Below are positions 1-5,825 of a stretch of DNA of 8,802 bases, piece after piece (position 1 is the first letter of the stretch; each line of letters starts with the position of its first letter). The DNA comes from Spirochaetia bacterium (lineage in GTDB: Bacteria > Spirochaetota > Spirochaetia > Treponematales > Rectinemataceae): assembly GCA_021286925.1 (NCBI GenBank), contig JAJTBL010000058.1, positions 1 through 8,802 of the forward strand, given 5' to 3'. Both the position numbers and the translations under genes were made by a program. The notes beneath the pieces were generated by a model. The model had not been told where the DNA came from. It saw only the letters and a list, made by a program, of their open reading frames with translations, and searched no databases.

Positions 1-54
1 TCAAACTCGCACCCTTCTTGTCAAGTGCTCTGTTCGATTTTTTTTAACTTTCGC

Positions 55-80
55 AAACCTTGCTATTTATTAGCAGGTTT
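55..80. other. Weak hairpin downstream of pgsA
   Basis: Two 5-bp arms on each side (55-59 with 76-80, and 61-65 with 71-75) form a stem interrupted by one bulged T at 60, around a 5-nt loop. It lies about 90 nt beyond the pgsA stop. On the minus strand it is followed by A-rich rather than U-rich sequence, and on the plus strand only a short TTTT follows, so it is a poor intrinsic terminator. The role is unclear. Confidence 0.3.
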
Positions 81-119
81 TGCATTTTGCGTCATTGGCA
101 AGCGCCGAACGCGAAAACG

Positions 120-148
120 ACAATACCAAAGAGCCGATGCTTGGTCAA
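120..148 (-). promoter_or_regulatory. Possible leftward promoter for a gene beyond the left edge
   Basis: On the minus strand, TTGACC (148-143) is followed after exactly 17 nt by TATTGT (125-120), a reasonable housekeeping sigma-factor match (5/6 and 4/6). A second minus-strand TTGACA lies at 24-19, and its -10 would fall just outside the window. The 1-166 stretch holds no convincing gene, so these signals may serve a leftward gene that is not visible. This rests on pattern matching only. Confidence 0.33.
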
Positions 149-166
149 GCCCAAAAATGCAAATTT

Positions 167-742
167 TTATTTTTTTTCTCGAATCAGCTTTTGATACTGG
201 CTCAGGTAATCAGCAAAAGAAAGGACAGAGAGCAGCGCGGCGCCATAATAAGCAATCTGAGCCGCGAGCTTCAGCACACTCATCAAGGTAGAAGCTGGGA
301 AGTATACCGCAAAAGTCATTTGAAGCAGAGAAAGAAGGCCGGCTAGCATATAGACACCGGCTTTGAGCTTTCCGCCCGGCCTTGCGCCCATCGCAATCTG
401 CCGGAAACTCAACATCATTCGCAAAAAGAGAATGCTGAATTCACGGTAAAGGATGATAAGCAAGACCCAAAGCGGCATAAGTCCGGAAAAAGCAAAGCAG
501 ACAAAGTAGGTCACGCGCGCCAGAACATCGGCAAAGGGATCGAAAAGTTTGCCGAAACTGCTGACCTGATCCGATGAACGAGCGACCTGCCCGTCAAGAA
601 AGTCACTCAATTCGATAATGATAAAGAGAATCCATAAAAGGATAACAGAAAGGCTCGGCGAAAAAATTTTATACATATATATGATGAAAAAAAACGGAGC
701 GAGAATGATTCTGCTCATCGTTACCTTGTCTGCAACTGTCAT
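167..742 (-). CDS. pgsA: CDP-alcohol phosphatidyltransferase, probably phosphatidylglycerophosphate synthase
   Basis: Integral membrane enzyme, likely joining CDP-diacylglycerol and glycerol-3-phosphate to give phosphatidylglycerophosphate, the precursor of phosphatidylglycerol. The 191-residue product carries the complete family signature DG-x2-AR-x8-G-x3-D-x3-D: D47, D50, G51, A54, R55, G64, D68 and D72. The N-terminus (ADKVTMSR, residues 4-11) matches the usual PgsA opening. YREF (99-102) and GKLK (124-127) are PgsA-like features that favour this substrate over others in the family. Length and about five to six hydrophobic segments are typical. I chose ATG at 742. An in-frame TTG at 778 would add 12 residues but lies inside the promoter palindrome. 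There is no Shine-Dalgarno sequence before 742, and the predicted transcript would start almost at this ATG, so it may be leaderless. The gene is divergent from the phosphatidyltransferase gene at 829. Family assignment is firm; the exact substrate is inferred. Confidence 0.82.
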   Translation of the reverse strand: MTVADKVTMSRIILAPFFFIIYMYKIFSPSLSVILLWILFIIIELSDFLDGQVARSSDQVSSFGKLFDPFADVLARVTYFVCFAFSGLMPLWVLLIILYREFSILFLRMMLSFRQIAMGARPGGKLKAGVYMLAGLLSLLQMTFAVYFPASTLMSVLKLAAQIAYYGAALLSVLSFADYLSQYQKLIREKK

Positions 743-748
743 GATTTG

Positions 749-778
749 AGCATACGGATTTGACACAGGCTGTGTCAA
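749..778 (-). promoter_or_regulatory. Candidate pgsA promoter
   Basis: On the minus strand TTGACA (778-773) is followed by an 18-nt spacer and TATGCT (754-749, 4/6). The predicted start is near 742, essentially at the pgsA ATG, which would give a leaderless message. The -35 box is the right arm of the 19-bp palindrome. The -10 is weak, so this is tentative. Confidence 0.4.
760..778. promoter_or_regulatory. Perfect 19-bp palindrome, candidate operator between divergent lipid genes
   Basis: TTGACACAG (760-768), a central G at 769, and CTGTGTCAA (770-778) form a perfect inverted repeat. Each arm begins with a consensus TTGACA -35 hexamer, one per strand, directed outward toward pgsA and toward the gene at 829. 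A dimeric repressor or activator bound here would cover both -35 boxes. The symmetry is seen directly; a role as operator is inferred. Confidence 0.55.
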
Positions 779-789
779 GGTTATATATT
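760..789 (+). promoter_or_regulatory. Promoter of the second phosphatidyltransferase gene
   Basis: TTGACA (760-765, perfect) is followed by an 18-nt spacer and TATATT (784-789, 5/6). The predicted start near 796 leaves a leader of about 33 nt before ATG 829. The -35 is the left arm of the palindrome and the spacer contains the -35 of the opposing pgsA promoter, so the two overlap. Confidence 0.55.
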
Positions 790-828
790 GATTTCAAATC
801 GCGCCAAAATCTGACTACGGAGAAGGGA

Positions 829-1644
829 ATGATAAATGACTCCCTGAGAAAGAAGCGCCTTCGACGCAGCATCCTGCTGACCACTGGCATATACTTTCTG
901 GTTCAATGCCTAACCTTTTCCGCCTTTGCCATCCCAGGAAAGTTTTTCTACGTTTTCTGGAAGCAGTTCATGATTGTAAGTTTCGGCTTCCATCTTTTTC
1001 TGATCAGTCTCATGTTTTATTTTATTGAGGATTTTACGAAGGAAGCCAACGGAGAAAAGCTTTCTTCTATAAATCTTGCCAATCGAATCACCCTGATCCG
1101 CGTCAGCACGCTGCCGACGCTTTTATTTCTGGTCATAGCGGCACGCAGCTATAAAATCAGATACCCCCTGTTAGTTCTGGTTGTCTTCATATTTATTACG
1201 GATTTTCTTGACGGCTATGTTTCACGCAAAGCAAACGAAGTGACCAGAATTGGAAGGATGATGGATTCGACCAGCGATTACAGCTTGCTGATTGTTCTGA
1301 GCCTGGTTTTTCGATATTATAAACTCATACCGACATGGTTCTTGATTCTTGTATTGACACGGCTAGGCATTCAAGTTGTACTGGTCGCGATTTTGATCGT
1401 TATAAAGCAGAAAATCGAGCCGAAAACGACCATGATGGGCAAGGTTGCGGTTGCTGCTATCATGATTACCTACAGTTTTGAGGTCTTAGGTTTGATCATT
1501 GGCGGATTGCCAGCACTGGTTCGAAATGGGATTGAATGGGTTGTTGCCGGAATACTTGTTGCCAGCATTGGGGACAAGATATGGAGTTTCATAACCGCAT
1601 TGAATGAACAAAATTCTCGGAGGATCGATCATGGCACTCATTAA
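829..1644 (+). CDS. CDP-alcohol phosphatidyltransferase family membrane protein, alcohol substrate unknown
   Basis: Second member of the CDP-alcohol phosphatidyltransferase family, 271 residues. The catalytic signature spans residues 125-150: D125, D128, G129, R133, G142, D146 and D150 are all present with canonical spacing. The usual alanine of the AR pair is serine (S132), a mild variation. Compared with the divergent pgsA it has about 75 extra N-terminal residues containing two hydrophobic segments (roughly 14-36 and 39-66) before the usual family opening at NRITLIR (85-91). It lacks the PgsA-like REF and GKLK segments. It therefore probably makes a different phospholipid or head-group intermediate in the inner membrane; no specific product can be assigned. 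I chose ATG 829 because GGAG at 819-822 lies 6 nt upstream. The in-frame TTG at 760 is the -35 box. The gene overlaps the next one by 14 nt, implying a two-gene operon. Confidence 0.8.
   Translation: MINDSLRKKRLRRSILLTTGIYFLVQCLTFSAFAIPGKFFYVFWKQFMIVSFGFHLFLISLMFYFIEDFTKEANGEKLSSINLANRITLIRVSTLPTLLFLVIAARSYKIRYPLLVLVVFIFITDFLDGYVSRKANEVTRIGRMMDSTSDYSLLIVLSLVFRYYKLIPTWFLILVLTRLGIQVVLVAILIVIKQKIEPKTTMMGKVAVAAIMITYSFEVLGLIIGGLPALVRNGIEWVVAGILVASIGDKIWSFITALNEQNSRRIDHGTH
1619..1623 (+). promoter_or_regulatory. Ribosome binding site deciding the start at 1631
   Basis: GGAGG lies 7 nt before ATG 1631, inside the end of the preceding gene. It favours this start over the in-frame ATG at 1604, which has no comparable signal, and suggests translational coupling. 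Confidence 0.7.
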
Positions 1645-2242
1645 AAGCGCACTGGAATTAGCGTTGGAACGCACAAAGAGCCTTGAAATAGATGAATCTG
1701 CCCTGCGGGCAAATGAAGCCAAGACTGAAGGAAGGCGGACTGCCGGCAAATTTCTCGATTCGCCGGATGAAATCGATATCGCCGCCGCGATAAAGAATGC
1801 GCCGGCGGAGACCAGAGAGCATTTTCGCAAAGCGGTTTTTGAGGTTTTAGCAGGCCAGATTCAACTGCCATCGGGTCCATTCAGCGAGGAACGTATTGCG
1901 GCGGTGACCAAGGGGCTTGCCGGGGTCGCGAAATTTGCTCCCAATCCGGAGAGCGCGGAACAGAATGTTGCCGCCATTATGAATCAAGTTGGGGCTTTTT
2001 ATTCAAAGTATCTGAGTGAGTTGAAGCGGGTGGAGCAGATTATCAGGGATCAGTGGGCTCCGAAGCTCAAAGAGAAAGAGAGGCAAGTGTCCTCAAGATT
2101 GGGGCAGGATGTCAGGCTGGATCCAATGGCAGACCCCGAGTTTGCAAAGTTCTACAAGCAGGATATTGAGGCGCTGAGGCAGAATTACAGCGATGCGCTG
2201 GAACGAGCCAAAGAGCAAATCATGGTTTTTTGCGGTTTCTGA
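1631..2242 (+). CDS. Conserved-looking helical cytoplasmic protein of unknown function
   Basis: A 203-residue protein with no signal peptide, membrane segment or cysteine metal site. It is rich in A, E, K and R and predicted almost wholly helical. A first block (1-45) contains ALIKSALELALERTKSLE. The middle (about 50-120) is alanine-rich, including a SGPFSEERI segment. The C-terminal half (about 125-200) has heptad-like charged helices, for example YLSELKRVEQIIRDQW, that could form a coiled coil. From memory it resembles an uncharacterised family found mainly in spirochaetes (possibly DUF6657), which I could not check. It overlaps the upstream phosphatidyltransferase gene by 14 nt and has its own strong ribosome binding site, so the two are co-expressed. 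That does not prove a lipid role. The stop is 2 nt before the MITE-like element. Confidence 0.75.
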   Translation: MALIKSALELALERTKSLEIDESALRANEAKTEGRRTAGKFLDSPDEIDIAAAIKNAPAETREHFRKAVFEVLAGQIQLPSGPFSEERIAAVTKGLAGVAKFAPNPESAEQNVAAIMNQVGAFYSKYLSELKRVEQIIRDQWAPKLKEKERQVSSRLGQDVRLDPMADPEFAKFYKQDIEALRQNYSDALERAKEQIMVFCGF

Positions 2243-2244
2243 GT

Positions 2245-2262
2245 AGTGTTCTCAACCTTGGG
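2245..2262 (+). repeat. Left terminal inverted repeat of the MITE-like element
   Basis: 18-bp end, AGTGTTCTCAACCTTGGG. Together with the preceding T and following CT, 21 nt are identical to the solo copy at 4261-4281. Confidence 0.85.
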
Positions 2263-2365
2263 CTTTTTCAAACACGCTCTTGGCTCTTCGTTTTTCGGTT
2301 CCCTGGGCGTGTGTGTGATTTCTCAGCAGAACGACAAGCGAAGTTTTCTTCTGAACTGGACATGC

Positions 2366-2383
2366 CCCAAGGTTGAGAACACT
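2366..2383 (-). repeat. Right terminal inverted repeat of the MITE-like element
   Basis: Exact reverse complement of 2245-2262. Reading inward, the match to the left end of the insertion sequence continues a further 3 nt (GCA at 2365-2363, with one earlier mismatch). It directly abuts the mnmG stop codon (2384-2386). Confidence 0.85.
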
Positions 2384-4261
2384 CTATTTATCACCTTTTC
2401 TTGAAAGCATCACATAGAGTAAAGCGACATCAGACTTGCGGACTCCCGGGATTCTGCTTGCTTGCCCCAGGGTGATTGGCTGAACTGATTCCAGCTTTTC
2501 AATAGATTCTGTGGAGAGTCCTGCAATCGAGCGATAGTTAAAACCTTCAGGGATATGGAGCCGCTCGGCTTTATCCAAGCGGGAAGCCAGCCGCTCTTCT
2601 TTTTCAAGGTAACCTTCATATCGAGCATCGAGAATTGCGGTTTGCAGGCAGCTTTGAGGATAATTTGCCAAGGCGGGAATCAATGCAATGGGGATACTCT
2701 CTTCTTCATCCTCATCCAGAAGCGCGCAGATTTGCGGATCCCGAAGAGCCAGCGACAAAGGTTCGCCAATGTGGGCGGAAAAAAGTTCGCTTTCGCGGGC
2801 GTCATCGTGGGTTATTTTTCGATTGCGCAGCAGATCATGGATTTCATCGATCTGGGCTTTTCTGATTTCGAATTTTTCACGGCGCTGATCATCGACAAGA
2901 CCAACTGCCATTCCAACAGGAGTTAGCCGTAGATCTGCTGAATCCTGCCGAAGCGCCAATCGTCGTTCGGCACGGCTTGTGAACATTCGATAAGGTTCTT
3001 TTGGAGACAAGGTGACAAGATCATCAATAAGGACGCCGATGTAGGCTTCATCACGGCCAAGAATGATCGGCGGTTCATGATCGAGATATCTCCGCGCGTT
3101 GATCCCAGCCATAATGCCCTGGGCTGCCGCTTCCTCATAGCCTGAGGTGCCATTTGTCTGGCCAGCAATGAAAAGCCCTTTTACCAGTTTCGACTCCAGT
3201 GAAGCAAACAACGCAGATGGTGCTAGGTAGTCGTATTCGACAGCATATGCTGGCCGCACAATTTCAGCATGTTCAAAGCCTGGCAGGCTTCTGTAGAATG
3301 CTTCCTGAATATCTTCGGGCAGGGATGAGGACAGTCCGTTCAGATACATTTCGTCCGTGTATTCACCTTCAGGCTCAACGAAAACCTGATGCCGCTCGCG
3401 ATCAGGGAATCGCACAACCTTGTCTTCAATCGAAGGGCAGTAGCGCGGCCCTTTTCCTGTTATAACCCCGGAAAACAAAGGCGATCTGTCAAGGCCCGCG
3501 CGGATGGCGCTGTGGGTCGATTCGTTTGTATAAAGAATGTGGCATGGTATGTCCGGACGCTCGTAATTCTTTTCAAGAAAAGAGAAATAGATTTTCTTGC
3601 TATCGCCGTGCTGAACTGCCAGTTTTGAAAAATCGATACTGCTTGCTTTTATTCGCGCGGGGGTACCGGTGTTCATTCTTCCAGCAGGGAAGCCGCGTTT
3701 CCGCAATGCGGTGCCGAGACCTACCGCGGCAGGCTCGCCTAGACGGCCGCCGGGACCTTGCCACTGACCGATGAACAAGGTGGCTTCCATAAAGGTGCCG
3801 GTTGTTAGAACGACTGTGTCGGCGCCGATTTTTTTGCCACGTTCAGTGACGACTCCTTCAATGGTCTTGCCTGATGAATCAGTAATGATATCAACCACGG
3901 TGTCCATAAAGATAGTAAGATTGGGCTGAAGTTCCAGCGTTTTTCGAGCCATGGATGAATAGAGAGCTTTATCTGCCTGAGCTCGGGGCGCCTGTACCGC
4001 TGCCCCCCTGGATTGGTTGAGCATTCTGACCTGGATAGCGGTCATGTCAGTAAGAATCCCCATCTGTCCGCCAAGTGCGTCGATTTCGCGTACCAGGTTT
4101 CCTTTTGCCAGCCCGCCGATTGCAGGGTTGCAAGACATTTTTCCTATTGTGTCAGGGTTTTGAGTTATTAAAAGAGTTTTTGTTCCAAGCCGGGCAAGAG
4201 CTAGGGCTGCTTCGATGCCGGCATGGCCTCCGCCTATAACGATTGCTGGGTAGTCCTTCAT
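2384..4261 (-). CDS. mnmG: tRNA uridine-5-carboxymethylaminomethyl modification enzyme, FAD subunit
   Basis: MnmG (GidA) works with MnmE to place the (carboxymethyl)aminomethyl group on C5 of the wobble uridine of several tRNAs, using FAD, NADH and methylene-tetrahydrofolate in the cytoplasm. The 625-residue protein is full length. It has an N-terminal FAD-binding motif VIGGGHAGIEAA (8-19), the signature KMSCNPAIGGLAKG (41-54) with conserved C44, the second signature GPRYCPSIEDK (271-281) with C275, and AGQTNGTSGYEEAAAQG (366-382). The C-terminus is intact, ending about 30 residues after a normal MnmG tail segment. It lies 30 nt downstream of mnmE in the same direction. The last 18 of those 30 nt are a transposon end that reaches the start codon, leaving only weak ribosome-binding candidates (AAGG 11 nt or GAGA 5 nt upstream). 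Confidence 0.97.
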   Translation of the reverse strand: MKDYPAIVIGGGHAGIEAALALARLGTKTLLITQNPDTIGKMSCNPAIGGLAKGNLVREIDALGGQMGILTDMTAIQVRMLNQSRGAAVQAPRAQADKALYSSMARKTLELQPNLTIFMDTVVDIITDSSGKTIEGVVTERGKKIGADTVVLTTGTFMEATLFIGQWQGPGGRLGEPAAVGLGTALRKRGFPAGRMNTGTPARIKASSIDFSKLAVQHGDSKKIYFSFLEKNYERPDIPCHILYTNESTHSAIRAGLDRSPLFSGVITGKGPRYCPSIEDKVVRFPDRERHQVFVEPEGEYTDEMYLNGLSSSLPEDIQEAFYRSLPGFEHAEIVRPAYAVEYDYLAPSALFASLESKLVKGLFIAGQTNGTSGYEEAAAQGIMAGINARRYLDHEPPIILGRDEAYIGVLIDDLVTLSPKEPYRMFTSRAERRLALRQDSADLRLTPVGMAVGLVDDQRREKFEIRKAQIDEIHDLLRNRKITHDDARESELFSAHIGEPLSLALRDPQICALLDEDEEESIPIALIPALANYPQSCLQTAILDARYEGYLEKEERLASRLDKAERLHIPEGFNYRSIAGLSTESIEKLESVQPITLGQASRIPGVRKSDVALLYVMLSRKGDK

Positions 4262-4279
4262 AGTGTTCTCAACCTTGGG
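4262..4279 (+). repeat. Solo transposon end in the mnmE-mnmG junction
   Basis: Identical over 18 bp to the MITE termini (and over 21 nt, 4261-4281, to the left MITE end), but with no partner end nearby. It occupies the 3' part of the 30-nt gap and ends exactly at the mnmG ATG. Likely a remnant of an excised or truncated element. Confidence 0.8.
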
Positions 4280-4291
4280 CTCTCTTGTCCT

Positions 4292-5722
4292 CTATTTTCC
4301 AAGACAGAATTTGCTGAATATTCTGTCGAAAACTTCTTCATTAACCAATTCACCGGTAATTTCACCAAGATAATTCGCAGCTTCTCGAATATCTAAAGCT
4401 ATAATGTCGAGTGCTGATCCTTGCTTCAAATCGAAAATAGCATGCTCAATTGATTCATAACATGCATCGACTAGCATTTTCTGCCGTTCTTCAGCAATGG
4501 CAACGGCATTTTCCCGAGGTTTTTGGTGTTTCTCATTTTGATAGTCTGCAAGATCACTTCGCATCTCGCTGATTTCCAATGATGTTGGATTCGATATTTT
4601 TTCAAGAAGAAAAAAGATCGCTTTTTCAAGAGTAGGTGCCGTCGAAAGAGCCTTTGTGGTAATTCCGATCCATCCTTCAGGGATATCCTTGCATCGAAGG
4701 GAATCTGTCTTGTTCCACAATTTCAATGCAGAGGGAAATTGCTGGAGAAACTGCAAATCCTCCTCCAGCAATCCAACTTCGCCATCAACAATATAGAGGA
4801 CTATATCTGAGCGATGGATAAGCTCGATGCTCCTCCGGACGCCCTCAGCTTCAATAACCGCCTGAGTTGGCCTGAGTCCCGCGGTATCTACCAGCCGAAC
4901 CGGATATCCCGCGATTTCGAGCCAGGTTTCTATCCAGTCGCGTGTAGTCCCAGGTTCTGGACTGACAATCGCTCGTTCCTCACGGACTAAAAGGTTGAAA
5001 AGACTGGATTTGCCAGCATTCGGTCGACCGGCGAGAACAATTAAAGCGCCTTCCTGACGGAGTCTGCCTCCTATATAGCCTTTTGAAACTGATTGCAATT
5101 CTTTACTATATTGATGCAATCTTTCTATCCATTGAATTTCCAGATCTGGTCCCTCATCTTCTGGATAGTCGAGTCTGGCTTCAATTTCAGCCAGCAAGTC
5201 GAGCATTTGTTTGCGAAGTTCGGAAAAATATTGCGAAAGAATTCCTGTTAGCCTTAAGAGAGCGTCCGAGCGTGCTGTTTCGGATCTTGCGCCTGTCAAT
5301 TCGTTGATAGCTTCGGTTTCAACCAAATCTCGTTTCCCATTTATAAAAGACCGAAAACTGAATTCACCAGGAAGAGCTGGTTTACATCCAAGAAGCTCCA
5401 GAATGGATAATATACGATTAATAACAGCTGGCGAACCATGACAAGACAGCTCAATCGAATCATCGCCTGTAAAGGAATGAGGTTTTCGGAATACAGCTAC
5501 CATGATTTCATCGATTTTTTCACCGCTTTTAGGTTCAAGAAAATAGCCATAATGAAGGGTATATCCTGATGCATTTTGAATTTTTTCCGGATAAGAAAAG
5601 CATTTTGAAAAAAGCGCAATCGTGTTTTCACCACTAAGTCTTATTACGGCAAGTGCACTTCTGCCAGGAGGGGTGGCAAGTGCCATAATTGGCGATTTTG
5701 TATCGAAATATGAACGCTGCAT
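4292..5722 (-). CDS. mnmE: tRNA modification GTPase, partner of MnmG
   Basis: MnmE (TrmE) is the GTPase and folate-binding subunit of the wobble-uridine modifying complex. The 476-residue product has the N-terminal folate/dimerisation domain opening with ALATPPGRSAL (14-24), then a helical region enclosing a G domain: P-loop GRPNAGKS (232-239), G2 TTRD (259-262), G3 DTAG (279-282) and G4 NKTD (337-340). It ends with the diagnostic FCLGK (472-476, usually FCIGK) carrying the conserved cysteine. It is some 20 residues longer than the E. coli protein, with extra sequence around 386-405. I chose ATG 5722. The reading frame stays open upstream to a TTG at 5782 inside the insertion sequence, but that would add 20 residues unlike the family. 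No Shine-Dalgarno sequence precedes 5722. The insertion sequence ends 49 nt upstream, apparently cutting the gene off from the hppA operon. Confidence 0.95.
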   Translation of the reverse strand: MQRSYFDTKSPIMALATPPGRSALAVIRLSGENTIALFSKCFSYPEKIQNASGYTLHYGYFLEPKSGEKIDEIMVAVFRKPHSFTGDDSIELSCHGSPAVINRILSILELLGCKPALPGEFSFRSFINGKRDLVETEAINELTGARSETARSDALLRLTGILSQYFSELRKQMLDLLAEIEARLDYPEDEGPDLEIQWIERLHQYSKELQSVSKGYIGGRLRQEGALIVLAGRPNAGKSSLFNLLVREERAIVSPEPGTTRDWIETWLEIAGYPVRLVDTAGLRPTQAVIEAEGVRRSIELIHRSDIVLYIVDGEVGLLEEDLQFLQQFPSALKLWNKTDSLRCKDIPEGWIGITTKALSTAPTLEKAIFFLLEKISNPTSLEISEMRSDLADYQNEKHQKPRENAVAIAEERQKMLVDACYESIEHAIFDLKQGSALDIIALDIREAANYLGEITGELVNEEVFDRIFSKFCLGK

Positions 5723-5753
5723 ACGTGGGTTTCTACCATACCGATATTTCGCT

Positions 5754-5782
5754 TTTATATCAACCCTGCATAGTGTTCTCAA
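5754..5782 (-). promoter_or_regulatory. Hybrid promoter for mnmE-mnmG created by the insertion sequence
   Basis: On the minus strand TTGAGA (5782-5777, 5/6), inside the left terminal repeat of the insertion sequence, is followed by exactly 17 nt and TATAAA (5759-5754, 5/6) in the flanking DNA. The predicted start is near 5747, giving a leader of about 25 nt to ATG 5722. A weaker candidate wholly outside the element is TTGATA (5763-5758), 17 nt, TATGGT (5740-5735). Confidence 0.55.
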
Positions 5783-5793
5783 GCTTGGGGCAA
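5772..5793 (+). repeat. Left terminal inverted repeat of the insertion sequence
   Basis: The 22-bp end matches the MITE right terminus in 20 of its first 21 positions (one C/G difference). It contains an outward-facing TTGAGA -35 box toward mnmE. Confidence 0.8.
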
Positions 5794-5825
5794 ATCACCA
5801 ACGCTGAAATTCGAAATCAACAGGC

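Larger units (their letters stand above)
2245..2383. mobile_element. MITE-like non-autonomous element, 139 bp
   Basis: Perfect 18-bp terminal inverted repeats (2245-2262 and 2366-2383) enclose about 100 bp with no open reading frame of note. The right terminus, read inward, matches the left terminus of the insertion sequence at 5772 in 20 of 21 positions, so the element is probably mobilised by, or derived from, that sequence. Inside there are short inverted segments (ACACGC 2272-2277 with GCGTGT 2307-2312) and a GT run, but no similarity to the transposase gene that I can see. It fills the space between two convergent genes exactly: 2 nt after one stop and 0 nt from the mnmG stop. Its RNA would form a long stem on either strand, possibly helping to end both transcripts. 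No clear target duplication is visible. Confidence 0.72.

Noticed and set aside
38..45. T8 run as an intrinsic terminator
   Set aside because: No stable GC-rich stem sits immediately upstream in the direction that would use it.
25..346. Two 88-residue plus-strand open frames at the left edge
   Set aside because: They run into the antisense of pgsA, overlap each other, and have low-complexity, protein-unlike composition.
743..778. TTG start at 778 for pgsA, adding 12 residues
   Set aside because: The extra codons are the promoter palindrome itself, the added residues do not match the family, and ATG 742 gives the expected N-terminus.
760..828. TTG start at 760 for the second phosphatidyltransferase gene
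   Set aside because: This TTG is part of the TTGACA -35 box, upstream of the predicted transcript start; ATG 829 has GGAG at good spacing.
2242..2386. TA target duplication at the MITE-like element
   Set aside because: TA is present at the left end (2244-2245) but the equivalent right-end position reads TC, so no duplication can be claimed.
2555..3774. Plus-strand open frames opposite mnmG (and similar ones opposite hppA at 7868-8626)
   Set aside because: They are antisense shadows of strongly conserved genes, with no supporting ribosome binding sites or recognisable protein character.
5723..5782. Extended MnmE beginning at TTG 5782
   Set aside because: The start lies in the terminal repeat of the insertion sequence and encodes residues foreign to the family; it is an open frame by chance.
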